Notes: generated by a model not told the origin, from the sequence alone. 64,000 nucleotides of DNA from Shewanella avicenniae (GCF_017354945.1 NZ_CP071503.1:620001-684000); one strand, 5' to 3'. Counted from the first letter of the stretch, positions 7,831-17,761 are shown. A program made the numbers and translations.

Positions 7831-9354
7831 TTATCCCCGAGCATGTTGAAAAAACAGATCTATCGCTTCGAGTTGCTCAAGGTTGGCTACTGCGCCAACG
7901 GTTGGCGCTGGGGTGAAGTGCAACACTTGTGGGGCGGCGTTATCCCATGCTGGCCAAACAGGTAAGCCTGCACCATTGGGATTACCGGTTTTAGCGAAGT
8001 TCACCCAATAGCTCGACATGGTATCGGCAAGTTGTTGGTCTTCTGCTGTCCATGCCCGTGGTGGCATTAGCAGATCAAACACGAACGCCATTTCTGCCGC
8101 GTGGGTCGGGCCGAGATCTGGCATGTTCGGGAACGCCGGTGGCGTGTGATTGAAGTAGTAGCTATAGACCGCGCCAGTGCCGGTTTTACTTTGCAGTTTG
8201 GCCCAAGTCCAGCTGTGCCACGCAAAGGCGAGATCGCGGAATAGGTGTTGTTGGGCGGTTAAGGCTTCTGCGTCATTACTGGCAGGATAGGCGTTAAAGC
8301 CGATGTCACTATCAGCGCCAAACTGCGCTTGCAGCAGTTGTTGGAATTGTGCCAGCGTGGTTTGTTGAACGAACAATGAACCTTCGGCGGCGTTGCTGCC
8401 GATCAGAATCGGGGTGTCATTTTGTTGGCTGTTTTCATACAAAGTGACAGGATCGTCTGCAATCACGTAGCCATCAAACGCCGGCCAAGAGGATTCCAGT
8501 ACCAATTCGCTCACGCGTGGGAAGTTGGCCAACAGCTTCTCGGCAGGGAGGGCGCGCAGTTCGGCCAATGATAACCCGGCAGTTGCGCTAAATTGACTGC
8601 CCATCGCTTCAGCTGCGGGTAGCGGTTTAACGCTTTGGCCGATGTTGCCGTTTGCGACCGCATTACCAAATGAGGCGCCACTTTCAGCAATCGCTTTGTG
8701 GAATAAGCCACGCGCCAGCGGTGACGCCGCCAGTAAGCTCACGGAAATAGCACCAGCAGATTCGCCCATAATGGTGACGTTGTCAGCTAAACCGCCAAAG
8801 TGATGAATGTTCTGTTGTACCCACTTGAGTGCGGCGATTTGATCCAGCAGGCCATAGTTGCCTGAGCTACCTTGTGTGCTTTCGGCCGACAAATCAGGAT
8901 GAGCAAAAAAGCCTAATGGCCCTAAACGATAGGCGATACTGACAAATACCACCCCTTTTTTTGCCAGATTCTCGCCATTGAAAATTGGCTGTGCGGTCGA
9001 GCCAAATGAGTAGCCACCGCCATGGATCCACACAATCACAGGCAGTTCTTTATTGTCGTCAGTGGCCGGTGACCATACATTCAGATACAAGCAATCTTCA
9101 TCGCGGCGTTGCCCCGGCACATCGGTAAAGGCGCTGGAAAGTTGTGGGCAGGCTGGCGCGAATTCCACTGCTTGCTTGATGCCTTGCCATGCTTCGGCAG
9201 CGGCGGGTGCTTGCCAGCGGAGTTCACCGATAGGCGGCGCTGCATAAGGGATACCTTTGAATATTGCTAAACCTTCTTGCTGGATTCCAGCGACTTGCCC
9301 AAGTTGCGTATTGGCGACGGGTTGTTGAGCTTGATTAAGGGAGAACAGCGACAT
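7831..9354 (-). CDS. Type-B carboxylesterase
   Basis: A 507-residue alpha/beta hydrolase of the carboxylesterase/cholinesterase family. It has the N-terminal FKGIPYAAPPIGELRW motif, the oxyanion-hole segment VWIHGGGYSFGS, the nucleophile elbow GESAGA, and a late His in the DLGPTHAAEM segment consistent with the catalytic histidine. It should hydrolyse carboxylic esters, but the substrate is unknown. There is no signal peptide, so it is probably cytoplasmic. I chose the ATG at 9354 because AGAGG lies 9 bp upstream; an in-frame GTG three codons earlier abuts that site. Its direction is opposite to the nif genes and it has no obvious link to them. Confidence 0.93.
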   Translation of the reverse strand: MSLFSLNQAQQPVANTQLGQVAGIQQEGLAIFKGIPYAAPPIGELRWQAPAAAEAWQGIKQAVEFAPACPQLSSAFTDVPGQRRDEDCLYLNVWSPATDDNKELPVIVWIHGGGYSFGSTAQPIFNGENLAKKGVVFVSIAYRLGPLGFFAHPDLSAESTQGSSGNYGLLDQIAALKWVQQNIHHFGGLADNVTIMGESAGAISVSLLAASPLARGLFHKAIAESGASFGNAVANGNIGQSVKPLPAAEAMGSQFSATAGLSLAELRALPAEKLLANFPRVSELVLESSWPAFDGYVIADDPVTLYENSQQNDTPILIGSNAAEGSLFVQQTTLAQFQQLLQAQFGADSDIGFNAYPASNDAEALTAQQHLFRDLAFAWHSWTWAKLQSKTGTGAVYSYYFNHTPPAFPNMPDLGPTHAAEMAFVFDLLMPPRAWTAEDQQLADTMSSYWVNFAKTGNPNGAGLPVWPAWDNAAPQVLHFTPAPTVGAVANLEQLEAIDLFFQHARG

Positions 9355-9451
9355 AATAGGCACCCTCTAGGCATTGGATTAAGGCCGAAATATAGCGCTC
9401 TTTGCACGCTATGTATCAGATGATGAAGCGGTTTTAATGGGTTAAACAATT

Positions 9452-9483
9452 TTTTGAAAACTAAGAATTTTGAAAACTAAGAG
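9452..9483. repeat. Tandem 16-bp direct repeat
   Basis: TTTTGAAAACTAAGAA at 9452-9467 is immediately repeated with one change at 9468-9483. The second copy runs into the stem of the terminator for the gene at 9550. It is probably a local slippage duplication that doubles the T-rich part of that terminator on the minus strand. Confidence 0.6.
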
Positions 9484-9506
9484 GGCTAGGCTATTTGCCC
9501 TCTTAG
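9468..9506 (-). terminator. Intrinsic terminator of the GH3 gene
   Basis: Read on the minus strand, a 10-bp stem CTAAGAGGGC / GCCCTCTTAG (9477-9486 with 9497-9506) with a 10-nt loop is followed by TTTTC. It lies 44 bp downstream of the stop codon of the gene at 9550-11988. Confidence 0.75.
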
Positions 9507-9549
9507 CTCCGAGTAGGCGTCGTTGACTACCGCATGCTTATGCCAGTAG

Positions 9550-11988
9550 TTACTTCACCATTGCTAACGCGCCGTGGGTGGTCGTCGAGACCACAATCTC
9601 GTTATCCACATGTACCGTCAGTGGTTTGATTTTGCTGACATCAGACGATGGCGCCACGTATAACTGATAATCACCGGCTTCAACCACCCACGCATCGCGG
9701 CTTGGGTCAAAGCTGGCTAACAGTTCTGGTGTCACCGTCAGCTGTACCTTTTCACTTTTGCCTGCGGGCAACAGCTGGGTTTTGCTAAAGGCTTTCAGCT
9801 CATACGCCGGTTTAGTGAGTTTGGTTTGTGGCGCGGCGACATACAGCTCAACTACCTCTTTACCGGCCACTTTGCCGCTGTTGCTGATGTTGGCGCTCAC
9901 GCTTAACTTGCCCGCAGCCCCCTGTTGATTCAAGCTGTTATGACTGACTTTGATATCGCCGTAGCTAAACTGGGTGTAGGACAAACCAAAGCCAAACGGG
10001 TAGGCGACTGGCTGCTGTTTGGTGCTGTAATAGCGGTAACCCACCAACAAGCCATCATCATAGTGGACGATGTTCATGTCGGGGTTGTGCTTATCCGGCT
10101 TACCGGGGAAGCTTGCCGCAGACGGCACATCTTGGTAGCGCACAGGGATGGTTTGCGCCAGCTTGCCACTTGGGTTGACCTTGCCAGACAGAATATCGGC
10201 CACCGCATAACCCGTTTGTTGGCCGCCCATGTAGGCCAGTAAAATACTATCGACTTTATCTTGCCACTCGTGAGTATCGACCAAGCCGTTGATATTGAGT
10301 ACTACGGTGGCGGTTTTACCTTGAGCGTGGAACGCGGTTGATACGGCATCAATCAACGCTAACTCTGCTTCACTCAGCAAGTAATCGCCACGGGTTTGTG
10401 TGCGGTCTTCGCCTTCACCCGCTTGGCGCCCAAGGGTAATAACCGCCGCATCATCGGTTTTTGCCGCCGCAGCAATCAGTTGTTGTAACTCAGTGTTACC
10501 CGCCAGTGTTGGCTCTTCTGCCATTGGGAACGCGCTCAACAAGCCTTGTTGGTCGTGTTTATTTTGCTGCCAATAGCTTTGATAGTAGGCGCTGACTTGT
10601 GAATTCACTTTAAACGGCTCGGCCAAGCCTTCGGCGATGGTGATGGCGTGAGCAGAGTTGACTTCGCCACTACCGGTACCGCCTTTGAGAGTGTTGATTT
10701 GTACCGTACCGAACGAGGCCAACTTGCTACCACTGGCATATGGCAGTGCTTGCTGGCTGTTTTTCAACAGTACCATGCCTTCCGCGGCGGCTTGGCGCGC
10801 CAGTTTGCCGTGGGCGACGAGATCGGGATCGTTGTGATATGGCAACTGCTTGAACGAAGGTGTTTTTTGAATCTGGGTCAAAATCGCCAGTGCGCTGCGG
10901 TCAATATCGGCATCGGTCAGCTCACCACGCTGATAAGAGGCTTTTAAATCCTGTTTTAAACCGCCCGGCTCTATCAAATCGTTGCCCGCTTTAATTTGCA
11001 TTGCGGCAGAGTCATGGTCGGCATCGGTAATATAACGTCTAAAATCGGTGGCTAACCCATACACATTGCTGGCAAACCAGTCAGACATCACTAAGCCATT
11101 AAAGCCCCATTCGTGGCGCAGTACGTCAGTGAGTAAGTCCTTACGTTGGCCAGTGTATTGGCCGTTAAGCAGATTGTAGGAGCTCATGACTGCCCAAGGT
11201 TGGGCTTCGGTCACCGCGATTTGAAAGCCGCGCAGATAGATTTCGCGCAGCACCCGTGGCTCAACAATTGAGTCACTGAAAAAACGGTTGGTTTCAGCGT
11301 TGTTGGCGGCAAAGTGTTTGATGGTGGCGCCGACACCGTTGGATTGCACCCCGCGTACAATGGCTGCGGCCATTTTACCGGCGATGACTGGGTCTTCAGA
11401 GTAGTATTCAAAGTTACGCCCAAGCAGCGGATTACGCTGAATGTTCATGCCGGGCGCCAACAGAAAATCGACCCCATAACGTTTCACTTCATCGCCTTCC
11501 GCTTTGCCAACCGCTTCAACTAATGCGGTATCCCAGCTCGACGCCAGCAGTGAACCAATCGGCCAGCTGGTGGCATAAAAGGTTTGCTCGGTGCCTTCGC
11601 GGGTGGGTTTGATACGCAGCCCTGCAGGGCCATCGGCCAGCTTGATGGCGGGAATATCAACCGCATCGTTCTTCACCCCGTTGATGTAACCAGCCACGCC
11701 TTCAACGGCGAGCTTTGGGTCAAGGTTTATGGCTGGGTTACCGGCATAGGTGGTCAGATCCATGCCGGGGCCCGCGAGCAAATCCAGTTTTTCATCAAGC
11801 GATAGTTGCGCCAGCAAAGCTTTGGCTTGTTGGCGATAGGCGTTTTCAGCCTGTTGATAATGCTTGCTTTGAGGTTGTGTTGTAGGGGTAGAGTCAGTTT
11901 CCATACAAAAACCTGTTTGGCTTGCCATACCCAGCGCGACCGCAGCGCAGGTAAGGCTCTTCTTAAATTGAGACAAGTTATACTCCAT
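9550..11988 (-). CDS. bglX: Glycoside hydrolase family 3 beta-glucosidase, exported
   Basis: An 812-residue protein with a signal peptide at about 1-28. The GH3 N-terminal barrel (about 60-390) carries the KHF motif at 224-226 and the nucleophile in VMSDW (Asp303). The alpha/beta C-terminal domain follows (about 410-640), then a fibronectin-III-like domain (about 700-790) with VSANISNSGKVAGKEVVELYV. It should release glucose or a related sugar from beta-linked oligosaccharides in the periplasm. The gene symbol is by analogy with E. coli BglX; the substrate is not proven. The ATG has no strong ribosome site; a TTG four codons downstream has GGAG 6 bp before it and could be the true start. It is monocistronic and ends at a terminator. 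Confidence 0.9.
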   Translation of the reverse strand: MEYNLSQFKKSLTCAAVALGMASQTGFCMETDSTPTTQPQSKHYQQAENAYRQQAKALLAQLSLDEKLDLLAGPGMDLTTYAGNPAINLDPKLAVEGVAGYINGVKNDAVDIPAIKLADGPAGLRIKPTREGTEQTFYATSWPIGSLLASSWDTALVEAVGKAEGDEVKRYGVDFLLAPGMNIQRNPLLGRNFEYYSEDPVIAGKMAAAIVRGVQSNGVGATIKHFAANNAETNRFFSDSIVEPRVLREIYLRGFQIAVTEAQPWAVMSSYNLLNGQYTGQRKDLLTDVLRHEWGFNGLVMSDWFASNVYGLATDFRRYITDADHDSAAMQIKAGNDLIEPGGLKQDLKASYQRGELTDADIDRSALAILTQIQKTPSFKQLPYHNDPDLVAHGKLARQAAAEGMVLLKNSQQALPYASGSKLASFGTVQINTLKGGTGSGEVNSAHAITIAEGLAEPFKVNSQVSAYYQSYWQQNKHDQQGLLSAFPMAEEPTLAGNTELQQLIAAAAKTDDAAVITLGRQAGEGEDRTQTRGDYLLSEAELALIDAVSTAFHAQGKTATVVLNINGLVDTHEWQDKVDSILLAYMGGQQTGYAVADILSGKVNPSGKLAQTIPVRYQDVPSAASFPGKPDKHNPDMNIVHYDDGLLVGYRYYSTKQQPVAYPFGFGLSYTQFSYGDIKVSHNSLNQQGAAGKLSVSANISNSGKVAGKEVVELYVAAPQTKLTKPAYELKAFSKTQLLPAGKSEKVQLTVTPELLASFDPSRDAWVVEAGDYQLYVAPSSDVSKIKPLTVHVDNEIVVSTTTHGALAMVK

Positions 11989-12668
11989 TTGCTGATGGGA
12001 TCAGCGACAACGTTAATGAAGTCGGCAAGGTAATTATTATGGTAATTGCCGAAATGCGAATGGTGTTGCGACATCGTCAATATCAACGATTGATGATGTA
12101 GTGCCACTGTAGCACGTTATGTTGGCGATCAGGCTAATCCAATAAACAGTTACAAATTCCTACGGTAACAATCGCCACTTTGTTTGAAAGCTCGGTGTTT
12201 ACTGCTGCATTGGGGCATAAATTGGCGGAGTTAGCGGCGATAACGTGGGATTGAGTGATACCGTAATTCAAATTCAACTTGCTGAAAATCTAGAGTTTTT
12301 GTCCTAATTTTTGTCGACGCACTTCACGTCATCCTTATATTCGCTATTTCGTTCACATAATTTTAATAAAACCACCCTTGTTACATTAGCCATTGGTCTA
12401 TAAGTGACCAATTTCGCGGTTTGACTTTGGAAAAAGGCGCCTAATGCGACCAAACTTGAGGTGGCAGTTCAAGTACGCATCTAAGTGGTTGATGTGAGAT
12501 GGCATTGTATGGGTTGGCCGTTTAAACGGTAGAGGATTAGGGGTTACCGAACTAAGGGCGAGCTATATGCCATGTTGCCACAGTGTTTGTGCCGTGGGGG
12601 CACAAATTCACTCATTTATGGGCAATTTCTATGTTCTAAAGCCAATTGGGGTTGGCGTTGGGGGATAT
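11989..12668. other. 680-bp intergenic region between the GH3 gene and a lipoprotein gene
   Basis: I see no supported gene here. The part next to the GH3 gene contains the inverted repeat listed at 12071-12099. The rest is AT-rich sequence with several stop codons in all frames and no strong hairpin. It must hold the divergent promoters of both neighbours, but no sequence is distinctive enough to call. Confidence 0.5.
12071..12099. promoter_or_regulatory. Possible operator upstream of the GH3 gene
   Basis: ACATCGTCAAT and ATTGATGATGT form an 11-bp inverted repeat with one G-T mismatch around a 7-bp spacer. It is 83-111 bp upstream of the GH3 start codon. The symmetry suggests a dimeric repressor site, but it matches no regulator consensus that I recognise. 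Confidence 0.3.
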
Positions 12669-13073
12669 ATGGTATTAGGTAAAGTTCTGGTTGCAGTTTC
12701 ACCATTAGTTTTAGCAATGGCGCTTACCGGTTGTGGTAACCAAGTACAAAGTAAATTCTCAGCAGTGGATATCTGCAGAGCCAGTATGGCAACTGCGTTG
12801 CAACAAGATATTAATACAATTGATGTGGTCGATAAGAGCGGTAAATTGGTTTATGTGTCTTACACCAATCGTGACGATTGGAGTCGTGATATCTATCGTT
12901 GCAAATTGGAAGGTAACCACGTGTTGTGGGCACCTAACAAGGGCGAGTGGCAAAATCAAAACGCTGGCCAAATCTCATTTGCGGCTAATTTCAACGAGCT
13001 GACCATTACTGAAAATAGAAAAGAAGGCGAACTGAGTAATCACTACAAATTGTCAGAACTGCGTGGTTCGTAA
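12669..13073 (+). CDS. Small lipoprotein of unknown function
   Basis: A 134-residue protein starting at the ATG behind GGGGGATAT. An N-terminal hydrophobic segment ends in the lipobox LTGC (cysteine at residue 21), so it should be exported, lipidated and held in the outer or inner membrane facing the periplasm. The mature part has cysteines in DICRAS and YRCKLEG that could form a disulfide, and a Trp-rich centre (RDDWSRDIYRC, VLWAPNKGEWQNQ). I do not recognise the family. A longer frame back to 12567 would place the lipobox too far in and is rejected. The gene stands alone with its own terminator. Confidence 0.75.
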   Translation: MVLGKVLVAVSPLVLAMALTGCGNQVQSKFSAVDICRASMATALQQDINTIDVVDKSGKLVYVSYTNRDDWSRDIYRCKLEGNHVLWAPNKGEWQNQNAGQISFAANFNELTITENRKEGELSNHYKLSELRGS

Positions 13074-13142
13074 GCGTAATGGTGTGATGATGCATCGACG
13101 GTAGTAAATACCTCGCAGCAACCACATCAACGCAATGTCATC

Positions 13143-13177
13143 AAAAGGTGTGCCTTAATCGGCGCACCTTTTGTTTT
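13143..13177 (+). terminator. Intrinsic terminator of the lipoprotein gene
   Basis: A 12-bp stem (AAAAGGTGTGCC / GGCGCACCTTTT, one G-T pair) with a 6-nt loop is followed by GTTTT, 70 bp after the stop codon. Confidence 0.8.
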
Positions 13178-13284
13178 ACTGCTTGCTCAATTTGCTTGCG
13201 ACTTTTACTCCGCATCAGCTTCCCGCCGTCAGGTGACAAATTGGCGTTATTTTGCGTATAATTTAAGCTGTTTCGGGAGGGTAT

Positions 13285-13443
13285 ATGACATCGACCGCTA
13301 TGGCACGAAAAGCTGAAAACAAGCCAAAATTTAAGCCAAAGATGGAAAATTATAAAACCAGTCTTGGTTATGAAGGATTAGCGCTAAAGAACACCGATGA
13401 AAATCTTTCCATCGAGGAGCTGAAGCGGAAATATGCAAGATAA
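13285..13443 (+). CDS. FicA/YhfG-type antitoxin
   Basis: A 52-residue basic peptide, too short for most gene finders, starting 6 bp after CGGGAGGG. It contains KTSLGYEGLALKN, which carries the (S/T)xxxE(G/N) inhibition motif as Ser26-x3-Glu30-Gly31. In class I Fic systems the glutamate of this helix blocks ATP positioning in the Fic active site. The stop codon overlaps the start of the Fic gene by 11 bases, the usual antitoxin-toxin coupling. The motif and gene order fit E. coli YhfG-Fic and VbhA-VbhT. Function is inferred from these. Confidence 0.85.
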   Translation: MTSTAMARKAENKPKFKPKMENYKTSLGYEGLALKNTDENLSIEELKRKYAR

Positions 13444-14029
13444 GTACGGCGTGACTCAGGACAAATATTGTTACCCTGGTACAGATGTACTGATCAACCT
13501 GCTGCATATTCGCAATGCTGAGCGTTTGGCTGAAGCTGAAGCTGCATTCAGTGCCGAGCGCTATCGTTGCTACGATGCGCCCGCGCTCACCATCCATGAT
13601 TTTACCTTCCATCATCTACGCGAACTGCATCGTTATCTGTTTCAAGATATCTATCTGTGGGCGGGCGAGATCCGCGACGTTGATATCGCCAAAGGCAGTA
13701 CCCGTTTTTGTCACTGTGACCGCATCTTGCCAGAAGCTGAAAAGCTGTTCGCGCAGATCTCGTCACTTGCCACCTTAAGTTACTCATCTACCTTGTTTGA
13801 AGCGGTGGCGGATATCTACTGCGAGATCAATCTATTGCATCCATTTCGTGAAGGGAATGGCCGTGCGCAGCGGTTCTTTTTCGAAGAGATGTTGTTTTGT
13901 TTAGGCTTTGATGTGCACTGGCCGCACATCAGCAAAACGCAATGGGTTGAAGCTAATATCGCTGGTGTCCATCTGGATCTCGGCCCTTTGATTGAGATTT
14001 TTGAGCAAAGTATTACGCCGCTGAAATAA
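13433..14029 (+). CDS. fic: Fic family protein adenylyltransferase (toxin)
   Basis: A 198-residue protein close in length and layout to E. coli Fic (about 200 residues). The active loop HPFREGNGR is intact at 136-144, with the catalytic His136 and the metal-binding Glu140. The N-terminal DKYCYPGTDVLINLLHIR and QDIYLWAGEIRDVDI segments match the family. Fic proteins transfer AMP from ATP to a target protein; related toxins modify DNA gyrase and topoisomerase IV. Translation is coupled to the antitoxin upstream. The target here is unknown. The pair sits in non-nif DNA between two nif blocks. Confidence 0.93.
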   Translation: MQDKYGVTQDKYCYPGTDVLINLLHIRNAERLAEAEAAFSAERYRCYDAPALTIHDFTFHHLRELHRYLFQDIYLWAGEIRDVDIAKGSTRFCHCDRILPEAEKLFAQISSLATLSYSSTLFEAVADIYCEINLLHPFREGNGRAQRFFFEEMLFCLGFDVHWPHISKTQWVEANIAGVHLDLGPLIEIFEQSITPLK

Positions 14030-14531
14030 CCCCATTAGGGCGCTGTATTATCTGCCTACACCCCAATCTCTTTTCTTCGCTGTTGCAGCTGTTTTTCTAT
14101 CGGATCAGGCTGCGGCTAAACCTGTCATTGTGGCCACTAATCTTTACGGTTTTTGTACTTTTTGTAACAAAACTTATGCTGACAAACCGCATTTTATTGG
14201 TGGCCAAATCTTGAACGGATTTTGACCAATCCTATGCGAAGTTTGTTCTATTTTTGGTTTAATTAAAGATACTTAATTTATTGTAAAGAATGATTATTAT
14301 CTAAATACATGTTCAATTACTGAAATATTGTTTCCGATTATTGAATAATTCAATGCTGTTTTAGCAGAAAATGAATAATGTGATTTTATTGTTTCAAATG
14401 TAACTTTGTGGCTTATACCTGTTAACAAAAAAGTCCTGCGATGTTAGCTTAACCAAGTATCTGTTCTTATTTGCGCTGTTGGAATGGAACAAAAATAAGA
14501 TAATTCAAAAAGATATGGGATGGAGAATGAT
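14030..14531. other. 500-bp AT-rich leader region upstream of the TonB receptor
   Basis: There is no gene and no strong terminator after fic. From about 14140 the region is strongly AT-rich and probably holds the promoter of the receptor gene. A TGT-N10-ACA match exists at 14154-14169, but no sigma-54 element follows it. A GATTATTATC stretch near 14290 is vaguely Fur-like. I make no call on either. Confidence 0.45.
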
Positions 14532-17500
14532 ATGTTTAGGACAAGCATGCTTTCGACGGCAATTCGATATTCGTTGCTGATAGGATGTGTGGGGGGATTT
14601 CACGCATATGCTAACGATGCTGCAGAAGTGGAGAAAACTGCAGTTACAGAAAGTGCTCAAGCTTCTACAACGACTTTAGAGGAAGAAGAAGCGGTAGAGC
14701 GCATCATTGTTACTGGTAGCCGTATTCGTAAAGCCGAGTTTTCTGAAGCTTCACCAGTACAAGTTATTGATGGCGATGTTTCTCGTGAACTTGGTATGTT
14801 TGATGCCGCCTCAATGCTACAAAGCTCAACTCAAATCGCCGGTGTGCAGATTGATAACACCTTCGGCGGTTACGTTACTGATAACGGCCCAGGTGCTTCA
14901 ACCATTGGTTTCCGTGGTTTGGGCGCGGAACGTACCTTGGTGATGATCAACGGTCGCCGCATGGCACCTGCCGGTATCGGTGGTGCACCTACCTCACCAG
15001 ACTTGAACATGATCCCTGGGGTGATGATTCAACGTATCGAAAACCTGTTTGACGGTGCGTCTACAGTCTATGGTTCTGATGCGGTAGCCGGTGTTGCCAA
15101 CGTTATTTTGAAAAAAGACGTGGAAGGTTTTGATATCACTGCGTCTCGTTCACAGCCTAAAGGTGATGGTGGTGAAGAGACAGTGTTATCAGCCATGTGG
15201 GGCACCACATTTGATAACGGCTTTGTGACTGTTGGTGCTGAATACAACGATCAGAAAGCGATCTCTCGTGGCGGTAATGACTTTACCCGTGGTTGTGAAG
15301 AGCGTATTTGGGAAACTGAAGATGGTCGCCGTATCATCCGTGCCAGCGGTTATGGCCCTACTGCCCGTGGTGACGTAGATACTTGTGATATTTTCCCGCT
15401 GACCAACCGTGTTCAATTCGACAACTTCTTCGGTAGCCTCTACTCAACCCCAGGTTATAGCAACGTGGGTGTACCAGGCTTCTCTGAAAGTAACGTGTCA
15501 AACATCTACGCTGGCTATATGCCAACCTGGATCATGGCAGACTCTAACGGCGACGGTATTCCTGATGCTGTAATCGTTGATGGTAACGGTGATGGTTATA
15601 CAGACGTTGATCTGCAAGATCCGCTATATGCCTATCAGAAGTCTGACTATTACAAGTCTGGTGACTACCGTTCACGCAATAAGCGTTATTCGGTAATGTT
15701 AAACGGGGAATACAATTTCCAAGATGATAACAACACCACGCTTTACTACGAAGGCTTATACGCTAAGCGTAAGTCTCCATCGTTTGATCCTGGTGCGCAG
15801 ATCTTTGAATGGGTACCTGATACCAACCCGTTCAACCCTTGTGGTGTGAATGGCATCAACTGTATGGCCGCTGCGGGCACCGATTGGGGTCCTGTATGGG
15901 CGCGTCCTATCATTAACATTCGTGGTGACCGTGACAGCGCAGATATTGAGTTAAGCCAATACCGTGCAGTGGCAGGTGTTACTGGTGATTTGCATGCGTT
16001 GGAAAACATCGGCCTGCAAAACTGGTATTACGATACTTATGTGTCTTACAGTGCCTCTAAAGGTACTAACAACATGATGGGTATCAGCGAAGAACGTCTG
16101 GTGAACTCCCTGAATACCACAGTGATGAATCCAGATGGTTCGATTACCTGTGGCGATGGTACTGACGGCTGTGTGCCAGTGAACTTGTTCTCTGAAAACA
16201 TCTATCAACCAGGTGGTGGTACTCTGACTCAGGCAGAATATGACTACCTGATGGTTGAACGTAAGATGGAAACCAAGGTAAATCAAGCGATTATCAACGG
16301 TTACGTTGGGGGTGATCTGTTCCATCTGCCATGGAACAATGAGCCAGTATCTTCAATCTTTGGTATTGAATGGCGTCGTGATGAGATTGAAACCAATGCC
16401 AACGATGTTGCGTCTGAAGGTCTGCTGTGGGGTTGGTTTGCTGATGCGGGTGCGGATGGCGCACGTATTTTGCGTGAAGCCTTCACCGAAGTTGATTTGC
16501 CGTTGATTAAGGGCAAACCAGGTATTGAAGAACTGACCTTTACTGCGTCTGGTCGTGTATCAAAAGAAACCTACTACAGCACCGCCAAAACCTACAGCCT
16601 GAAAGGGGTGTATCGCCCAGTAGATTGGTTAACCTTACGTGGTACTAAAGGTACTTCTTATCGTGCACCAAACTTACGTGAGCACTTCTTGAATGGCCAA
16701 AGTGGTTTCAGCACGCTGACTGACCCTTGTGTCGTTCCAGCAGATGCGCGTGTGACTGACCCACTGAATCCTAATGTGCCAGCAACTTATGATCCATCGT
16801 TGGACGAACGTGATCCAGTTACCTTGCAACGTTGTTTGGCCTCAGGTGTTGACCCAACCACCCTTGGTTTGGGCCAAAATGGTGAACAAGAGTTTACTAA
16901 CTCTTACAGCACTGAAGTGACCAGTGGTGGTAGTGAAGAGTTGGATCCTGAAACCTCAGTTGCGAAGACTTGGGGGATCATTTTCGAACAACCATTTACC
17001 GATGCATTTGAGTTAACCTTGTCTGCTACTCGCTTCAATATCGAAGTGACCAACAGTATCGCTGAACCAAGTGCTGGGTATAGCATCAACCAATGTTACT
17101 CTGCTGACGGTAACGCTGCATTCTGTGACCGTTTAAGTCGTGGTGATGATGGTCGATTCGGCTTTATTGACTCAAGCTTTATCAACATCGGTCTGATTAC
17201 CTCTAAAGGCTTCGACTTCAACCTGTACTACAAGCAAGATGTGGTCGTATTTGATAACAGCCTTGAAATTGGTTTGGACGTGACTGCAACACGTATGACA
17301 GAAGCGGTATACGACGTGTTAGGTACTGTGGACGATAACGTGGGCGAACCAGACTATCCAGAATGGCGTGGCAAAGCGTTGCTGAGCTTACGCTACAGTG
17401 ATTTCTTCATGAACTGGCAAGCAATCTATATCGCCGCTGGTGAAGAAGATGATCTGGGTGACTTCGAAGAAGACACCATTGGTTGTACAGGTTTGTATAA

Positions 17501-17741
17501 CGATGACGGCAGTCCACTGTTATGTCGTCCAGTGGGTTACACCGAAGACTATTGGACTCACAACTTGTCTTTGGGTTACGAGTGGGACAACTACACAGTT
17601 AACTTAGGTGTCAGAAACGTGTTTAACGACAAGCCACCAAAAGTTGACCCAGATGGTTCTTGGTCAAATACTAACATCCCATTGGGTGTTGGTTATGCAA
17701 CACCAAGAACAGTGTTCCTGAACCTGAATGCTAAGTTCTAA
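14532..17741 (+). CDS. Large TonB-dependent outer-membrane receptor with Ca-binding-like loops
   Basis: A 1069-residue protein when started at the ATG behind TGGAGAATGAT, which gives a clean signal peptide ending HAYA; an upstream ATG at 14520 is also in frame. After a short acidic linker the TonB-box/plug region reads VERIIVTGSRIRKAEF, and the plug contains IGFRGLGAERTLVMINGRR and GASTVYGSDAVAGVANVI. The barrel ends in a C-terminal Phe. At about 337-360 there are two DxNxDG loops (DSNGDGIPD and DGNGDGYTD), the pattern of calcium-binding thrombospondin-3/dockerin repeats. Receptors of this large group import oligopeptides or sugars in marine Alteromonadales. The S9 peptidase directly downstream argues for a peptide substrate here, by inference. 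Confidence 0.92.
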   Translation: MFRTSMLSTAIRYSLLIGCVGGFHAYANDAAEVEKTAVTESAQASTTTLEEEEAVERIIVTGSRIRKAEFSEASPVQVIDGDVSRELGMFDAASMLQSSTQIAGVQIDNTFGGYVTDNGPGASTIGFRGLGAERTLVMINGRRMAPAGIGGAPTSPDLNMIPGVMIQRIENLFDGASTVYGSDAVAGVANVILKKDVEGFDITASRSQPKGDGGEETVLSAMWGTTFDNGFVTVGAEYNDQKAISRGGNDFTRGCEERIWETEDGRRIIRASGYGPTARGDVDTCDIFPLTNRVQFDNFFGSLYSTPGYSNVGVPGFSESNVSNIYAGYMPTWIMADSNGDGIPDAVIVDGNGDGYTDVDLQDPLYAYQKSDYYKSGDYRSRNKRYSVMLNGEYNFQDDNNTTLYYEGLYAKRKSPSFDPGAQIFEWVPDTNPFNPCGVNGINCMAAAGTDWGPVWARPIINIRGDRDSADIELSQYRAVAGVTGDLHALENIGLQNWYYDTYVSYSASKGTNNMMGISEERLVNSLNTTVMNPDGSITCGDGTDGCVPVNLFSENIYQPGGGTLTQAEYDYLMVERKMETKVNQAIINGYVGGDLFHLPWNNEPVSSIFGIEWRRDEIETNANDVASEGLLWGWFADAGADGARILREAFTEVDLPLIKGKPGIEELTFTASGRVSKETYYSTAKTYSLKGVYRPVDWLTLRGTKGTSYRAPNLREHFLNGQSGFSTLTDPCVVPADARVTDPLNPNVPATYDPSLDERDPVTLQRCLASGVDPTTLGLGQNGEQEFTNSYSTEVTSGGSEELDPETSVAKTWGIIFEQPFTDAFELTLSATRFNIEVTNSIAEPSAGYSINQCYSADGNAAFCDRLSRGDDGRFGFIDSSFINIGLITSKGFDFNLYYKQDVVVFDNSLEIGLDVTATRMTEAVYDVLGTVDDNVGEPDYPEWRGKALLSLRYSDFFMNWQAIYIAAGEEDDLGDFEEDTIGCTGLYNDDGSPLLCRPVGYTEDYWTHNLSLGYEWDNYTVNLGVRNVFNDKPPKVDPDGSWSNTNIPLGVGYATPRTVFLNLNAKF

Positions 17742-17761
17742 CTTCAACTAGTAGTGAATTT

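Noticed and set aside
14153..14170. TTGTACTTTTTGTAACAA, a TGT-N10-ACA match upstream of the TonB receptor
   Set aside because: The spacer does not share the TTTGCG core of the nif sites, no sigma-54 element follows, and roughly fifteen TGT-N10-ACA matches are expected by chance in 64 kb.
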